This document shows, piece after piece, positions 25,065 to 33,318 of a DNA stretch of 64,000 nucleotides. The position numbers were made by a program, and so were the translations under genes. The notes under the pieces are model-generated. The model was not told the DNA's origin. It was given only the letters and a program-made list of their open reading frames with translations, and did no database searches. Numbering within the stretch: the first letter of the stretch is position 1; every line of letters starts with the position of its first letter. Source of the stretch: Skermanella rosea (lineage in GTDB: Bacteria; Pseudomonadota; Alphaproteobacteria; Azospirillales; Azospirillaceae); the NCBI RefSeq assembly GCF_016806835.2, contig NZ_CP086114.1:265000-328999 (forward strand), written 5' to 3'.

Positions 25065-25736
25065 ATGGGCAGCTTGAAAGTCGAACTCAAACCGCTGGAT
25101 ACCAGCCATACCCTGAAGATGCGGGCCTATCAGTCGCTGAAAGGCTCCATCGAGGCGATGGATCTGTACAGCCATCAAGGCGAGATCAGGATCGACGAGC
25201 GGGAGATCTCCGAAAGGCTGGGCATCAGCCGCACGCCGGTTCGCGAGGCGCTGATCCTGCTGGAGCACGAGGGCTTCGTCCGCACGGTGCCGCGCCGGGG
25301 CGTCGTGGTGGTCCGCAAGACCCGCCCGGAGATCGTCGACATGATCATCGTCTGGGCGGCGCTGGAAAGCATGGCGGCACGGCTCTTCGCCGCCGGCGCG
25401 CCCGACGACGAGATCGCGGCGCTGGCGGCGCGGCTTCGGCAGCCCTTCGACGGGGCGGAAGCGGCGGACGGGATCATGGAGATCCACGACGCTTTCGTCG
25501 GCGCGTCCGGCTGCGGCATGATCGGTGACCTGACGAAGAACCTTCGGGTCCAGATGCGCTGGATCAACAGGCTGGCCGGCCACGCCGCGGATCAGGCGTC
25601 CGGGATGGCAGCCCTGCGCCACGCGATGGCCGAGGCGATCGGGAACCGCGATGCCGGCCTGGCAGGCGCCCTGATCCGCGACCACAATCTCGGCCTCGCC
25701 GGATACATCGAGAAGAGCCGCGATTTCCCCGACTGA
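25065..25736 (+). CDS. GntR-family transcriptional regulator (FCD type)
   Basis: 223 aa from the ATG at 25065. The winged helix at about 20-85 includes EIRIDEREISERLGISRTPV, REALILLEHEGFV and RTVPRRGVVVV. A helical FCD domain follows (about 90-215). A GTG 60 bases upstream in frame would add a leader lacking conservation; the internal ATG with GAGAGGGGC upstream is preferred. It lies 3' of the Tct operon and TerC gene and is the obvious local candidate regulator for tctCBA. Confidence 0.88.
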   Translation: MGSLKVELKPLDTSHTLKMRAYQSLKGSIEAMDLYSHQGEIRIDEREISERLGISRTPVREALILLEHEGFVRTVPRRGVVVVRKTRPEIVDMIIVWAALESMAARLFAAGAPDDEIAALAARLRQPFDGAEAADGIMEIHDAFVGASGCGMIGDLTKNLRVQMRWINRLAGHAADQASGMAALRHAMAEAIGNRDAGLAGALIRDHNLGLAGYIEKSRDFPD

Positions 25737-25798
25737 CCCGGGAGCGGGCCGGGACAAGGGGGAGGCACGGCGGCAGATCAACAGGAGGAAACCCAGGA

Positions 25799-26494
25799 AT
25801 GCAGGCCAAGGACATCATGACTTCGCCCGTGATCACGGTCGATCCCGACATGCCGGTCGCGGAGATAGCGACCCTGCTGCTGGAAAGGCGGATCAGCGGC
25901 GTGCCGGTGGTCGACGCCGGCCGGCGGCTTGTCGGCATCGTGAGCGAGGGCGACCTTCTGCGCCGCGTCGAGACGAACACGGAGCGGCGCCAGTCCCGCT
26001 GGCTGGAGGTCCTGCTCGACCGCAGCGGCGGTGCCGCCGAGTTCGTCAAGAGCCACGGCCTCCATGCCCGCGACGTGATGAGCCGGAAACTGGTGACGGC
26101 CGCCCCGGAAACCGACCTGGGCGAGATCGCCGAACTGATGGAGCGGCACCGCATCAAGCGCGTGCCGGTGGTGGAGGACGGGGTCCCGGTCGGCATCGTC
26201 AGCCGGGCCAACCTGCTGCACGGGCTGGTCGCCTATAAACGGTCATCGGCGGGCATCGCCGCCGTCAGCGATCCGGAGATCCGCACGGCGCTGGCGGACC
26301 TGCTACGCGGCGAATCCTGGGCCAGCCTGCGCCACGTCAATATCGTCGTGACCGAGGGGGTCGTCCACCTCTGGGGCATGGTGGACAGCGAGGACCAGCG
26401 CCGCGCCCTGACGGTGGCCGCCGAGTCCGTGCCCGGCGTCAAGTCGGTGGAGGACCACCTGAACCCCAACTGGTTCGCCAACCAGTCCGGGTGA
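25799..26494 (+). CDS. CBS-pair protein with C-terminal BON domain
   Basis: 231 aa. Two CBS domains: CBS1 residues 1-60 (MQAKDIMTSPVITVDPDMPV, RRISGVPVVDAGRRLVGIVS) and CBS2 residues 85-145 (LHARDVMSRKLVTAAPETDL, RIKRVPVVEDGVPVGIVSR). A BON domain (about 155-222) ends SVPGVKSVEDHLNPNW. CBS pairs bind adenosyl nucleotides and BON binds membranes or phospholipids; together they suggest a stress or energy sensor of unknown target. AGGAGG lies 11 bases upstream. Confidence 0.92.
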   Translation: MQAKDIMTSPVITVDPDMPVAEIATLLLERRISGVPVVDAGRRLVGIVSEGDLLRRVETNTERRQSRWLEVLLDRSGGAAEFVKSHGLHARDVMSRKLVTAAPETDLGEIAELMERHRIKRVPVVEDGVPVGIVSRANLLHGLVAYKRSSAGIAAVSDPEIRTALADLLRGESWASLRHVNIVVTEGVVHLWGMVDSEDQRRALTVAAESVPGVKSVEDHLNPNWFANQSG

Positions 26495-26507
26495 TCCGGC
26501 GCGGGCA

Positions 26508-26733
26508 GCGCCTTCTCCGAGCGCCGGCGGCGCTCGGAGAAATGAGCTTCACACAGCTCCTCCCCTGTCATGCCCAGCTTCCGGCGCGCGACGTTGGTGA
26601 ATTCTTTCAACACCTGCACGCCGATGACGCAGCCCTTGCCGAGCAGTTCCTGCGCCTTCCGGCTGCGCGGATCATCGGTGAAAGCATAGATCAGGACAGT
26701 TGTGTCGAGAAACTCACCTGCCATCGAGGTCAT
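26508..26733 (-). pseudogene. VapC/PIN-domain toxin, N-terminal fragment
   Basis: The ATG at 26733 overlaps the stop of the AbrB-type antitoxin (ATGA). The sequence reads GEFLDTTVLIYAFTDDPRSR (first catalytic Asp), then GCVIGVQVLKEFTNVARRKL (conserved Glu) and MTGEELCEAHFSERRR. PIN similarity ends near the hairpin at 26513-26541; beyond it the frame only runs on into the antisense of the CBS gene (to 26233). The second half of the toxin with its remaining acidic residues is lost, so it should be inactive. Confidence 0.75.
26513..26541. terminator. Perfect 11-bp hairpin after the CBS-BON gene
   Basis: TTCTCCGAGCG, a 7-base loop and CGCTCGGAGAA form a perfect stem 19 bases after the CBS-BON stop. 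No U-run follows on either strand, so it may be a weak terminator or a processing structure. It also sits at the point where the PIN-domain fragment loses similarity. Confidence 0.55.
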
Positions 26734-26960
26734 CGCGCACTGGCGTCGTCGCGATCGAATTTCCAATCCGGAGGCAGCTTCTTGCGGAAGGAGCGGATGC
26801 GCTCCAAGGCCCTCTGACGGCTCCGGTCGCGTTCGATGTCGAAGCTTCGCTCGCCGGCGACATGGATCTCGATCTCGTCGCCTTCCTTCAAATCCAATGC
26901 CTCGACGACAGCGGCAGGCAGACGGACGGCGAGACTGTCACCCCATCTGGCGACCTGCAT
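26730..26960 (-). CDS. AbrB/MazE-type antitoxin
   Basis: 76 aa from the ATG at 26960, preceded by GGAGCGG. MQVARWGDSLAVRLPAAVVE and LDLKEGDEIEIHVAGE form the swapped-hairpin AbrB DNA-binding domain, and a charged C-terminal tail would neutralise the toxin. It is translationally coupled to the truncated PIN toxin. The antitoxin itself looks intact and may survive as an orphan regulator. Its promoter region holds ATGGATATACAGCA/TGTATATC near 26970-26992, a likely autoregulatory palindrome. Confidence 0.85.
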   Translation of the reverse strand: MQVARWGDSLAVRLPAAVVEALDLKEGDEIEIHVAGERSFDIERDRSRQRALERIRSFRKKLPPDWKFDRDDASAR

Positions 26961-27119
26961 GATCCGCTCCATGGATATACAGCAGGATTGTATATCTGGG
27001 GGAGCCGATCGATCAAACCCTATCAGGAACCGAGTTTCCCACGAAAGGGACGGCCCGGTTCCCTCACCGCCTCCAAACATTCCCGAAGATTGCGCGGCAG
27101 CACGAAGCCCCGTAGCACC

Positions 27120-27150
27120 GTAGGTCGGATAGAGCGAAGCGGCATCCGAC
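27120..27150. repeat. Short dispersed palindromic repeat, GTAGGTCGGAT type
   Basis: GTCGGAT (27124-27130) pairs with ATCCGAC (27144-27150) across GAAGCGGC. The element begins CGTAGGTC like those at 3164 and 48544 but has a different body. It lies in the intergenic stretch 26961-27257, which otherwise contains only the hsdM-like crumb. Confidence 0.5.
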
Positions 27151-27177
27151 GGCAACGCTCCGGCCTTCCGTCCGGTA

Positions 27178-27237
27178 CTGAAGTGACCGTCACCACCGAC
27201 AGGGTCGCCAAGCTCTGGAACCTCTGCCACACCCTGC
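27178..27237 (+). pseudogene. Possible 5' crumb of a type I restriction hsdM gene
   Basis: One frame reads TEVTVTTDRVAKLWNLCHTL followed by R. The 'VAKLWNLCHTLR' core is the usual N-terminal motif of HsdM methyltransferases, where it is followed by DDG(I/V)TY..YV. Here the match stops abruptly. No other hsd sequence is present. Only about 13 residues support the call. Confidence 0.35.
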
Positions 27238-27257
27238 GAGCGCAACGGGACCGTAGG

Positions 27258-27692
27258 TCAGGGCCAGAAGGCTTCGTCCACGGCCTGGTCGAAGGACCAG
27301 GGGCATTCGGCGGGGAAGGTCGTTTCCGGCAAGCCTGACTCCGCCGCTGCTTCGCGCCGCGCGTACCGGTAGGCGGATGCCATGGCTTCGGGCAGCCGCG
27401 CCTTCAGGCTGGGGTTGTCCTGCATGTGATCGGCGAGCTGGTCCCGGGCGTTGGCGATCGACAGGCGCCATGAATTACCGCGCAACGCCGGCTGGTATTG
27501 CCACTTCAACAGATGCAGCAGGACCACGGTCAGGCGGCTCACCAATTCGCGCTTCTCGCTCCGGCCCATGCTGTCGATCTCCTCGGCGATATGCTCGATG
27601 TCGGCGGCGTCCAGCCTGCCGGCACGGAGCAACGCCGCCTGCCGCGTGGCCCAGGCGTAGAAGTCGGTTTCGTAGAGGCTGTCGTTCGGCAT
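27258..27692 (-). CDS. DUF29-family protein
   Basis: 144 aa. It matches the DUF29 pattern: LYETDFYAWATRQAALLRAG, then DAADIEHIAEEIDSMGRSEK, VVLLHLLKWQYQPALR, WRLSIANARDQL and the C-terminal CPWSFDQAVDEAFWP. It is cytoplasmic with no signal or membrane segment. DUF29 proteins are common in alphaproteobacteria and cyanobacteria, often in multiple copies near mobile DNA; their function is unknown. Confidence 0.88.
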   Translation of the reverse strand: MPNDSLYETDFYAWATRQAALLRAGRLDAADIEHIAEEIDSMGRSEKRELVSRLTVVLLHLLKWQYQPALRGNSWRLSIANARDQLADHMQDNPSLKARLPEAMASAYRYARREAAAESGLPETTFPAECPWSFDQAVDEAFWP

Positions 27693-27789
27693 CCTGTCGG
27701 TTCCGTTCGATCCCTGATGGCGTGACAGAGATTATACCAGCGTTCGGGCCGATCAAACCGAAACCGAGCGCCGGACCCGGAGGTCCGCG

Positions 27790-27850
27790 TGATCAGGATG
27801 GCGGTCAGGTCTTCCTCCGGATCGACCCGGACATAGATCCAATACACCGT
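27790..27850 (-). pseudogene. Crumb of a beta-lactamase-family gene (C-terminal strand)
   Basis: The minus strand encodes YVRVDPEEDLTAILITR. The same stretch appears as FFWVDPEEDLTAVLMTQ near the C-terminus of the intact serine hydrolase at 36976-38295. Nothing else of such a gene is nearby. Confidence 0.4.
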
Positions 27851-27978
27851 GAAATTTTCAATGCTCCCAAGTGGGGATTATCGAGTGCCCGATAACACTC
27901 GGGCCTCGGCCAACTCCTGCCTTGGTGACGCCCGAGCCCGGACGCGGTAGACTGCCGCCGACGCATGGGAGGCCGAGG

Positions 27979-28467
27979 ATGCCCGATACCGTTCCGCTGC
28001 CCAACCGACAGGACGATCCTTATGCTTGGCTGCTGATCCAGGCGCATGCGCTCGGCGCGCGCCGGAGCGTCGATCACGAAGGCCTGCGCGAGTATCTTGA
28101 GGAAGCGGCCGAAGAGACCCTGTCGAAAGCGACGAGCCGGATGGTCAACCTCATGGCTCATGTCATGAAGGTCGTTCACACGCGCAACCCGGACGTGATC
28201 GGCCATTGGCGGTCGGAGATCGTGGAGTTTCACGATAAGTTCCTGGATGCCTACAGGCCGTCGATGCGGCGGGCGATCGAACGGGATAAAGAAAGGCTGT
28301 GGCAACGGGCCAAGCGCAAGGTGACCGCCAGCTTCAAGGACCATGGCGAACCGGAACCCGATCTCCCCGAGGCGTGTCCCTTTTCGCTCGACATGCTGAC
28401 CGACGACACCCTGGAAGTTGAGAACCTTGTCAGATTAATTGCGGAGGCAAGTCAGAACGACGCGTGA
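27979..28467 (+). CDS. DUF29-like hypothetical protein
   Basis: 162 aa from the ATG at 27979, with GGGAGG nine bases upstream. Resemblance to DUF29 is diffuse: DDPYAWLLIQAHALGARRS at the start, EEAAEETLSKATSRMVNLMA HVMKV in the middle (helical), and CPFSLDMLTDDTLE at the end, parallel to CPWSFDQAVDEAF of the divergent neighbour. It is soluble and charged. It may be a diverged paralogue of the gene at 27258. Function unknown. Confidence 0.7.
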   Translation: MPDTVPLPNRQDDPYAWLLIQAHALGARRSVDHEGLREYLEEAAEETLSKATSRMVNLMAHVMKVVHTRNPDVIGHWRSEIVEFHDKFLDAYRPSMRRAIERDKERLWQRAKRKVTASFKDHGEPEPDLPEACPFSLDMLTDDTLEVENLVRLIAEASQNDA

Positions 28468-28563
28468 TCTGTTCGAACAGATCGGTAAGACAAGTCGACC
28501 ATTTTTCACGACTTGGCCTGAGCACTCGGCGGAACGCCAAAACTTCGTATAAATGATTTTCCA

Positions 28564-28755
28564 TTAGTCATCATGGATGTACGGGGCAAATGGGTAAAAT
28601 CCAATTAGGCCGCCTAGAATTGCTCCGAAGATCGGCCACCAATCACCGCCAGCAGATCCAACAACGTATCCGATACCGCCGCAGATCATTATTGAAATCA
28701 ATCCTCTGAGTATAACGTAGGAGAGAATAACTATACCGACGATTAATCCGAGCAT
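28564..28755 (-). CDS. Small two-helix membrane protein, hypothetical
   Basis: 63 aa from the ATG at 28755. LGLIVGIVILSYVILRGLIS and WPIFGAILGGLIGFYPFAPY would form one to two membrane spans separated by a glycine-rich GGIGYVVGSAGG segment. There is no clear ribosome site. The codon use is far more AT-rich than the neighbours, as is the whole 28470-29015 patch. It could be real and transferred, or chance. Confidence 0.4.
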   Translation of the reverse strand: MLGLIVGIVILSYVILRGLISIMICGGIGYVVGSAGGDWWPIFGAILGGLIGFYPFAPYIHDD

Positions 28756-29018
28756 CAAGAATATTGAAGTCTCGCTCTATGGTTATGCCAAAATCACGCG
28801 GAATTTGCCTTGCGCCTTGTTCTCAACGGCGTTTGCTCCGAAAGGTCAACATTAGACAGTCAAAATTTACAACTTGCCGATTCATAAGAGACAAAAGAAG
28901 TTGGGCAACCCGTGGTATGAACATGCCCGAACACACATCCACGTTCACCTACACAAGCTCTTTATCTGTTCATGAAACGGTTAATTTAATGTAAAATTGG
29001 AGCCAAGCAGGCACATTG

Positions 29019-29772
29019 TCAACGCTCCGACAGGCTTCGATCGTAAAATTTGCGGACCGTTCCGGGCTTCATGTGCAGGAGATTCCCTGCATCCTGGAAC
29101 AGGAGTTGCCCGCTCATCGCGCTGTTCAGGACGGCCCGCGCGAACCGTCTGCCGTTCTTGATCGGAGCGTTTCGGTAGAAGTCGCCTCCACCCGGTTCGT
29201 CCGGGACCTGCCAGCTTCTTCTTTCCTGCTCGAAATAGGCGCGGTATTCATTCCAGCCGATCTTGCCGCAGTCCAGCGCCCGGCGCGCGATGACGACGCG
29301 GCTGACCTTGAAGACTTGCGACAGGGACTGGGCATTCGCGGCAAGGCTCCTGGAGCCGTCCCAAGACTTCATGAGCAGGGCACGGGGCACCAGAACCTCG
29401 GCCGCGATCGCGTTGCAGACCAGTTCGATGTTTCCGGAACCGTCGGTGCGCCGGTCCAGGGCGGGATTCGACACGCCGCTGGCTCCAAGCCAGATATGGG
29501 CGAGTTCATGGGCCAGCGTGAAAGCCTGCGCGGCCTTGGCATCCCGTCCGTTGATGAAGACGATCGGCGCCAACTTGTCCGCGATCGCAAAGCCTCGGAA
29601 ATCCGCTGTGCTGAGGGTGCGATGCGTGTTGCTGCCGACATACCCCGTCCGCATGATCCAGATCCCGGCGTCCTCGCATCTTTCGAAAAGGTCGGCGAGA
29701 TGCTGTTCCCAGGTGCCGTTCCGGCCGGTGCCGGGTCCGATCCCAAGCACGTTGCGCATATCGGCGGCTACC
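29019..29772 (-). pseudogene. ImmA/IrrE-type metallopeptidase, C-terminal half, interrupted by transposon
   Basis: This is the 3' part of a gene whose 5' part lies at 35764-36187. It encodes ADMRNVLGIGPG, the zinc motif AFTLAHELAHIW (HELAH), NIELVCNAIAAEVLVP with the third ligand-type Glu, and a C-terminal helical region. ImmA/IrrE proteins cleave partner repressors. The reading frame runs into the transposon's terminal repeat, so any product of this half would have an unrelated N-terminus. Removing the transposon and one GCTACC copy joins the halves in frame as DTVAADMRNV. Confidence 0.9.
29767..29772. repeat. Target-site duplication GCTACC, left copy
   Basis: GCTACC directly precedes the TGTAGCGG end of the transposon. 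The second copy is at 35764-35769. The duplication is confirmed by exact restoration of the interrupted reading frame. Confidence 0.9.
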
Positions 29773-29939
29773 TGTAGCGGCCCGAGATCGTCGGCGGCCG
29801 GACCCGAGATTCTGAGCGATTCCGGGACCAGATTGGCTGAGATGGGAAGCGGGCTCTGGCCCACATTCGGTGAGACAGGGCCCGCAGTGTTTGAGACGGA
29901 CCCGAGATCATGGGCGCCGGCCCACAATCCGTGAGACGA
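29773..29939. repeat. Transposon terminal inverted repeat, left, 167 bp
   Basis: Aligns without gaps to the reverse complement of 35597-35763, with about 14 mismatches by eye. It contains repeated short blocks: CCGAGATC/T occurs three times (near 29781, 29803, 29902) and GTGAGAC/TTGAGAC three times (near 29870, 29891, 29931). Such blocks are typical of multiple transposase-binding sites in Mu/Tn7/Tn552-like elements. Confidence 0.9.
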
Positions 29940-29946
29940 AGTCCGA

Positions 29947-30918
29947 TCAGAGGGGAAGCCCAGCCGCCTGCATCTGCTGGGTAAGCTCCTGCGCCCGGAC
30001 GCCGCTCAGCTCTCCCCGCAGGAATTGGCGGATCTCCGCCGGCTTGACGCTGAACTGGTCGGCTAGGGAGCGCACGCTGTAGCCGTGGCGGGTCAGCCGC
30101 GGTTCCAGATCGTCTAGCTGACGGGACAGGATGCTCTCAACCACCTGGACCGTGACCGGCCGGTCACCGATCCGGTACGCCTCCTCGAATGCAAGGGTCA
30201 GATGCTGCTCGATCTGGAGCGGGGTCTTTAGGCGGCTGGCCAGTAGCTCCACCGCCGCCGTCTCGATCAGCTCGCCGATGTCGATGCCCTCGCCGACGCA
30301 GCGTGCGAGGAGCCAACGGATGTAGGCGAGCTGGTTCCCTGCCATGCCGTCGAACTCGAACACCACCGAGCGGTAACCGATCTCCTCCATTGTCGGACGT
30401 CGAAGGTCGTTCCGAAGCTTGGGGTGGCCCACCAGCACGACGGAGAGCATGCCGCCGCCATCGGCGACCACCTCCATCAACCGCTTCAGCCCAATCAGCG
30501 TCTTGCCGTGCAGGTCGTGTGCCTCGTCAACGAACAGGGCCACCGGCTTGCGGCCGCGCCGTACGAGTTGCTGCAGTTCGCGTTCCCGCTTCTCGCCCAG
30601 AGTTGGGATCTTCGGGTCCTTGTCTGGAGAGAGGTCATGGAACAGCGCAGTGATGAGGGTGGGGATGGTGGTGCGGTCCTTGTCCACCGATAGGCTCTTC
30701 GACACCGTAACGCGCCCATCGCGGGTCAGTTCGTCCTGGATGCGGCGGAGCAGCACGGTCTTGCCGCTACCGACGACGCCGGCAACCGCCACCAGACGGC
30801 CGACCAGGATGGACGCCTTCACATCCTTGATGAGCTGGCGGTGATGGTCGGTCTCGTAATACCCGGCCATCAGCAGGTCCCGCTCCAACCTGAAATGCTC
30901 CATGACCTCCGTCAGCAT
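29947..30918 (-). CDS. Transposon AAA ATPase (TniB/ExeA-like)
   Basis: 323 aa. Walker A is AGVVGSGKTVLLRR (about residues 47-60) and Walker B is PVALFVDEAHDLHGKT (about 125-140), followed by sensor-1 VVLVGHPKLRNDL. A C-terminal HTH-like part (SLADQFSVKPAEIRQFLRGE) follows. Its role by family is ATP-dependent target selection and activation of the DDE transposase. The start overlaps the transposase stop by seven bases, with GGGAGGGGG upstream. The frame is intact. The stop lies seven bases inside the left terminal repeat boundary. Confidence 0.9.
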   Translation of the reverse strand: MLTEVMEHFRLERDLLMAGYYETDHHRQLIKDVKASILVGRLVAVAGVVGSGKTVLLRRIQDELTRDGRVTVSKSLSVDKDRTTIPTLITALFHDLSPDKDPKIPTLGEKRERELQQLVRRGRKPVALFVDEAHDLHGKTLIGLKRLMEVVADGGGMLSVVLVGHPKLRNDLRRPTMEEIGYRSVVFEFDGMAGNQLAYIRWLLARCVGEGIDIGELIETAAVELLASRLKTPLQIEQHLTLAFEEAYRIGDRPVTVQVVESILSRQLDDLEPRLTRHGYSVRSLADQFSVKPAEIRQFLRGELSGVRAQELTQQMQAAGLPL

Positions 30919-32563
30919 GCCCCGCCCCCTCCCGTCCGCTGCCTGAAGTACGCCCGCACCTTCGTCAGCACCTCGTCCTTGGCCAAGGTCTCCCGCACCA
31001 GCGCGTCAATCCAGGCCCGGTCCTCGGCCGGCAGCTTCGCCAACGCCAAGCCGATCTCGCCGGCGATCGCGCGCTTGGCCGCGATGATGTCGGGAAAGGC
31101 CAAGGTGCGGTAGGGATCCGGGTCGGTGAACGCCACCTTGGCGGCCGGTGCCGTGACGGGAGGTGGCAGAGGCGAGGTGCCGCCGTCGACCGCCGCGCGC
31201 GGCAGGCCGATGCGTTCTGCCAACTCAGCCACCCGGTCGGCCCGCTCCTCGGATCTGGTCTTCTGGTGCTTGCGGTACTTGTGCAGCGGGATGGGGCCGC
31301 CGACCGGACCGTAGGGGCCATATCGCCGGTCACCGTGCTCGACATAGAGTTCCTGGTCGAATAGTCCCCACCAGAGCACCACATCCTCGCCGGCCAGATC
31401 TGGATCGACTTCGTTGGCTACGCCCTCCACGGTGATGCGGGTGTCGATGCCGACCTTGCGCCGCTCCGGCTCCCGCGCGAAGGCGCAAAACCGGTCCCAG
31501 GCGCACATCTCGCGATAACCCTTCTCCGGTAGGAGCCGCACCCAGTCCTCGATGCGGCTGTGCGGCTCGGAACGGTGATCCTGAGCGTTGTAGCGGACGA
31601 GGTAGCGGCGCAGCCACAGGTTCGCCTCCGCCTCGTCCTGCGGTTCGTGGAAGTGGTAGAGGGTTTCGTGAACGTCCTTGACGGTGCGGAACGGCCGCTC
31701 GACCTTGCCCTTTGACCGGGCGGTGGTGCGCCGGCCGTCGCCCCCCGCCGGGAGATGGGTCATCACTTTGATGCCGAGGCAGGCCATGACGTTCTGGAAC
31801 ACGCGCGAGCGGGTGACCGGACCGTTGTCCATGTAGATCGCTTCGGGGATGCCTTGGAATGGCTGTCCTCCTCGGGCTTGGCGGCCATGGCGTTGTAGAG
31901 GAAGCGCAGGGCCGACTCCGCGTCCTCGCCGTAGACGCACCGGTACTCCTGGTACACGACGCCGCTGCGGTCGTCGGCCACGCTGAACAGCATCAGCGTG
32001 GGTGCTCCCCGGCCGGACTCGATCCAGAGCGGTTGCTTGACGTGCTTCAGGTCCGACGGGCTCATGTCGAACTGCCACAGCTCGTTCGACCGCCGCGCTT
32101 GAAACCGCACGGCCGCCGGCGCGCGGGTCACCCTGGCATACTCCAGCCCCCACACGCGCAGATAGCGGTTGACCGTGGTTTTGTGCAGCGTGCCCGGCGC
32201 CGGCTGCACCAGCCCCTCCGGGGCCTCGACCCCATGCTCCTCCATCAGCCGGATCGCCTGCACCGTCGACAGGTGGCGGCCCTTCTTGTTGGTGGTCCGC
32301 AGCTTCAGGGCGGCGACGATCTCGCAATAGCGCTCCATCTCCGTGGCGGGTATCTTCCGCGGCTTTCCCCGGTCGGCCCGACGAAGGGCCTTGGGCCGAA
32401 GGGATTGCTGAAGGGCGCGGTAGAGGGTGGCGCGGGACACGCCGTAGAGTTCCCTGGCCGACCGCAGGATCTCGGCACGGTCCGGATGACGGGGTGGCAG
32501 CGTGTCCAGCCGGCGGCGCAGATGCACCAGCGCCTCGGCCGGGATCCGCCGCCCGTCACTCAC
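30912..32563 (-). pseudogene. DDE (rve/Mu-type) transposase, disrupted by a one-base frameshift
   Basis: The first frame, from the ATG at 32563, carries an N-terminal HTH (ELYGVSRATLYRALQQSL) and the first catalytic Asp in LWQFDMSPSD. It continues to about AAKPEEDSH. The second frame picks up at FQGIPEAIYMDNGPVTRS with the second Asp, then SKGKVERPFRTVKDV with the catalytic Glu, and runs to 30912 with a C-terminal Mu-type beta domain. The switch lies near 31858-31866. One missing base in a His codon (CAT-TCC for CAY-TTC) explains it. No slippery heptamer is visible. Either the gene is dead or the read has an error. Confidence 0.88.
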
Positions 32564-33116
32564 CGGCCATCTCCTCGATGTAGGCGTAGAGTGTCGGCTT
32601 GGAGATCCCCATGAGCCGGCAGATCTCCATCACCGTGTGCTTGCGTTCCTGGTAGAGCTGGACGGCGAGCCGGCGTTTGTCGGGGTCCAGCACCTTGCGG
32701 CGCCCGCCCAGCCGGCCGCGGGCCCGGGCTGCGCTGAGCCCGGCCTGGGTGCGTTCCCGCACGAGGTTGCGTTCGAACTCGGCGAGCGCCCCAAACATGT
32801 GGAAGACCAGCCGTCCGCCACTCGACCCGGTATCGATGGCGTCGTGCAGGCTGCGCAGCCCGACGCCGGCGGCATCGAGCCGTTCGGCCAGCTCAATGAG
32901 GTCCTTCAGGGACCGGCCCAACCGGTCAAGCCGCCAGATGACCAGCGTGTCGCCCCGGCGGAGCACGTCGAGCGCGGCGGAAAGACCAGGGCGGTCGGTC
33001 CTGGCACCGCTGCGGCGATCCTCGAAGATCCTCTCGCACCCGGCCCCGCCGAGTGCATCCCGCTGAAGGTGCAGGTTCTGGTCGTCGGTCGATACCCGTG
33101 CGTAGCCGATCAGCAT
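32556..33116 (-). CDS. Serine recombinase/resolvase (Tn3/TniR family)
   Basis: 186 aa from the ATG at 33116. The N-terminal catalytic domain begins LIGYARVSTDDQNLHLQRDA with the nucleophile Ser9, and contains RLDRLGRSLKDL and the E-helix FHMFGALAEFERNLVRERT. A C-terminal HTH ends HTVMEICRLMGISKPTLYAY. It would resolve cointegrates at a res site, probably in the gap upstream of the gene. The stop overlaps the transposase start. The in-frame TTG six bases upstream is a less likely start. Confidence 0.92.
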   Translation of the reverse strand: MLIGYARVSTDDQNLHLQRDALGGAGCERIFEDRRSGARTDRPGLSAALDVLRRGDTLVIWRLDRLGRSLKDLIELAERLDAAGVGLRSLHDAIDTGSSGGRLVFHMFGALAEFERNLVRERTQAGLSAARARGRLGGRRKVLDPDKRRLAVQLYQERKHTVMEICRLMGISKPTLYAYIEEMAGE

Positions 33117-33318
33117 GGGCAAGCCCCCGGTTCGGCAGGAAACCCGTGGTGCGCGCTCGATACCAGACGATGAAAGACTGACCGGATTCCTTTACCAAAT
33201 CGGCGACGGCGCGACGAGACGTCCACGACGACGCAGGCGGAGTAAAGCAAACGGCCGTTTGTTTAACCCGCCCCGCGCTACGCTCCACCGACGAGACGAA
33301 CGGTCCACGAGATAGCGC
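33117..33318. promoter_or_regulatory. Probable res/promoter region of the transposon
   Basis: No gene. It lies between the resolvase start and the cargo. It contains the perfect palindrome CAAACGGCCGTTTG (33248-33261) and several CGACGA/ACGAGACG repeats (33205-33310). Resolvase genes of this family normally have their res site immediately upstream, so this is the best candidate; subsites were not delimited. Confidence 0.45.

Noticed and set aside
31850..31880. Programmed ribosomal frameshift in the transposase
   Set aside because: No A/G-rich slippery heptamer or following pseudoknot is evident; a one-base deletion explains the shift better.
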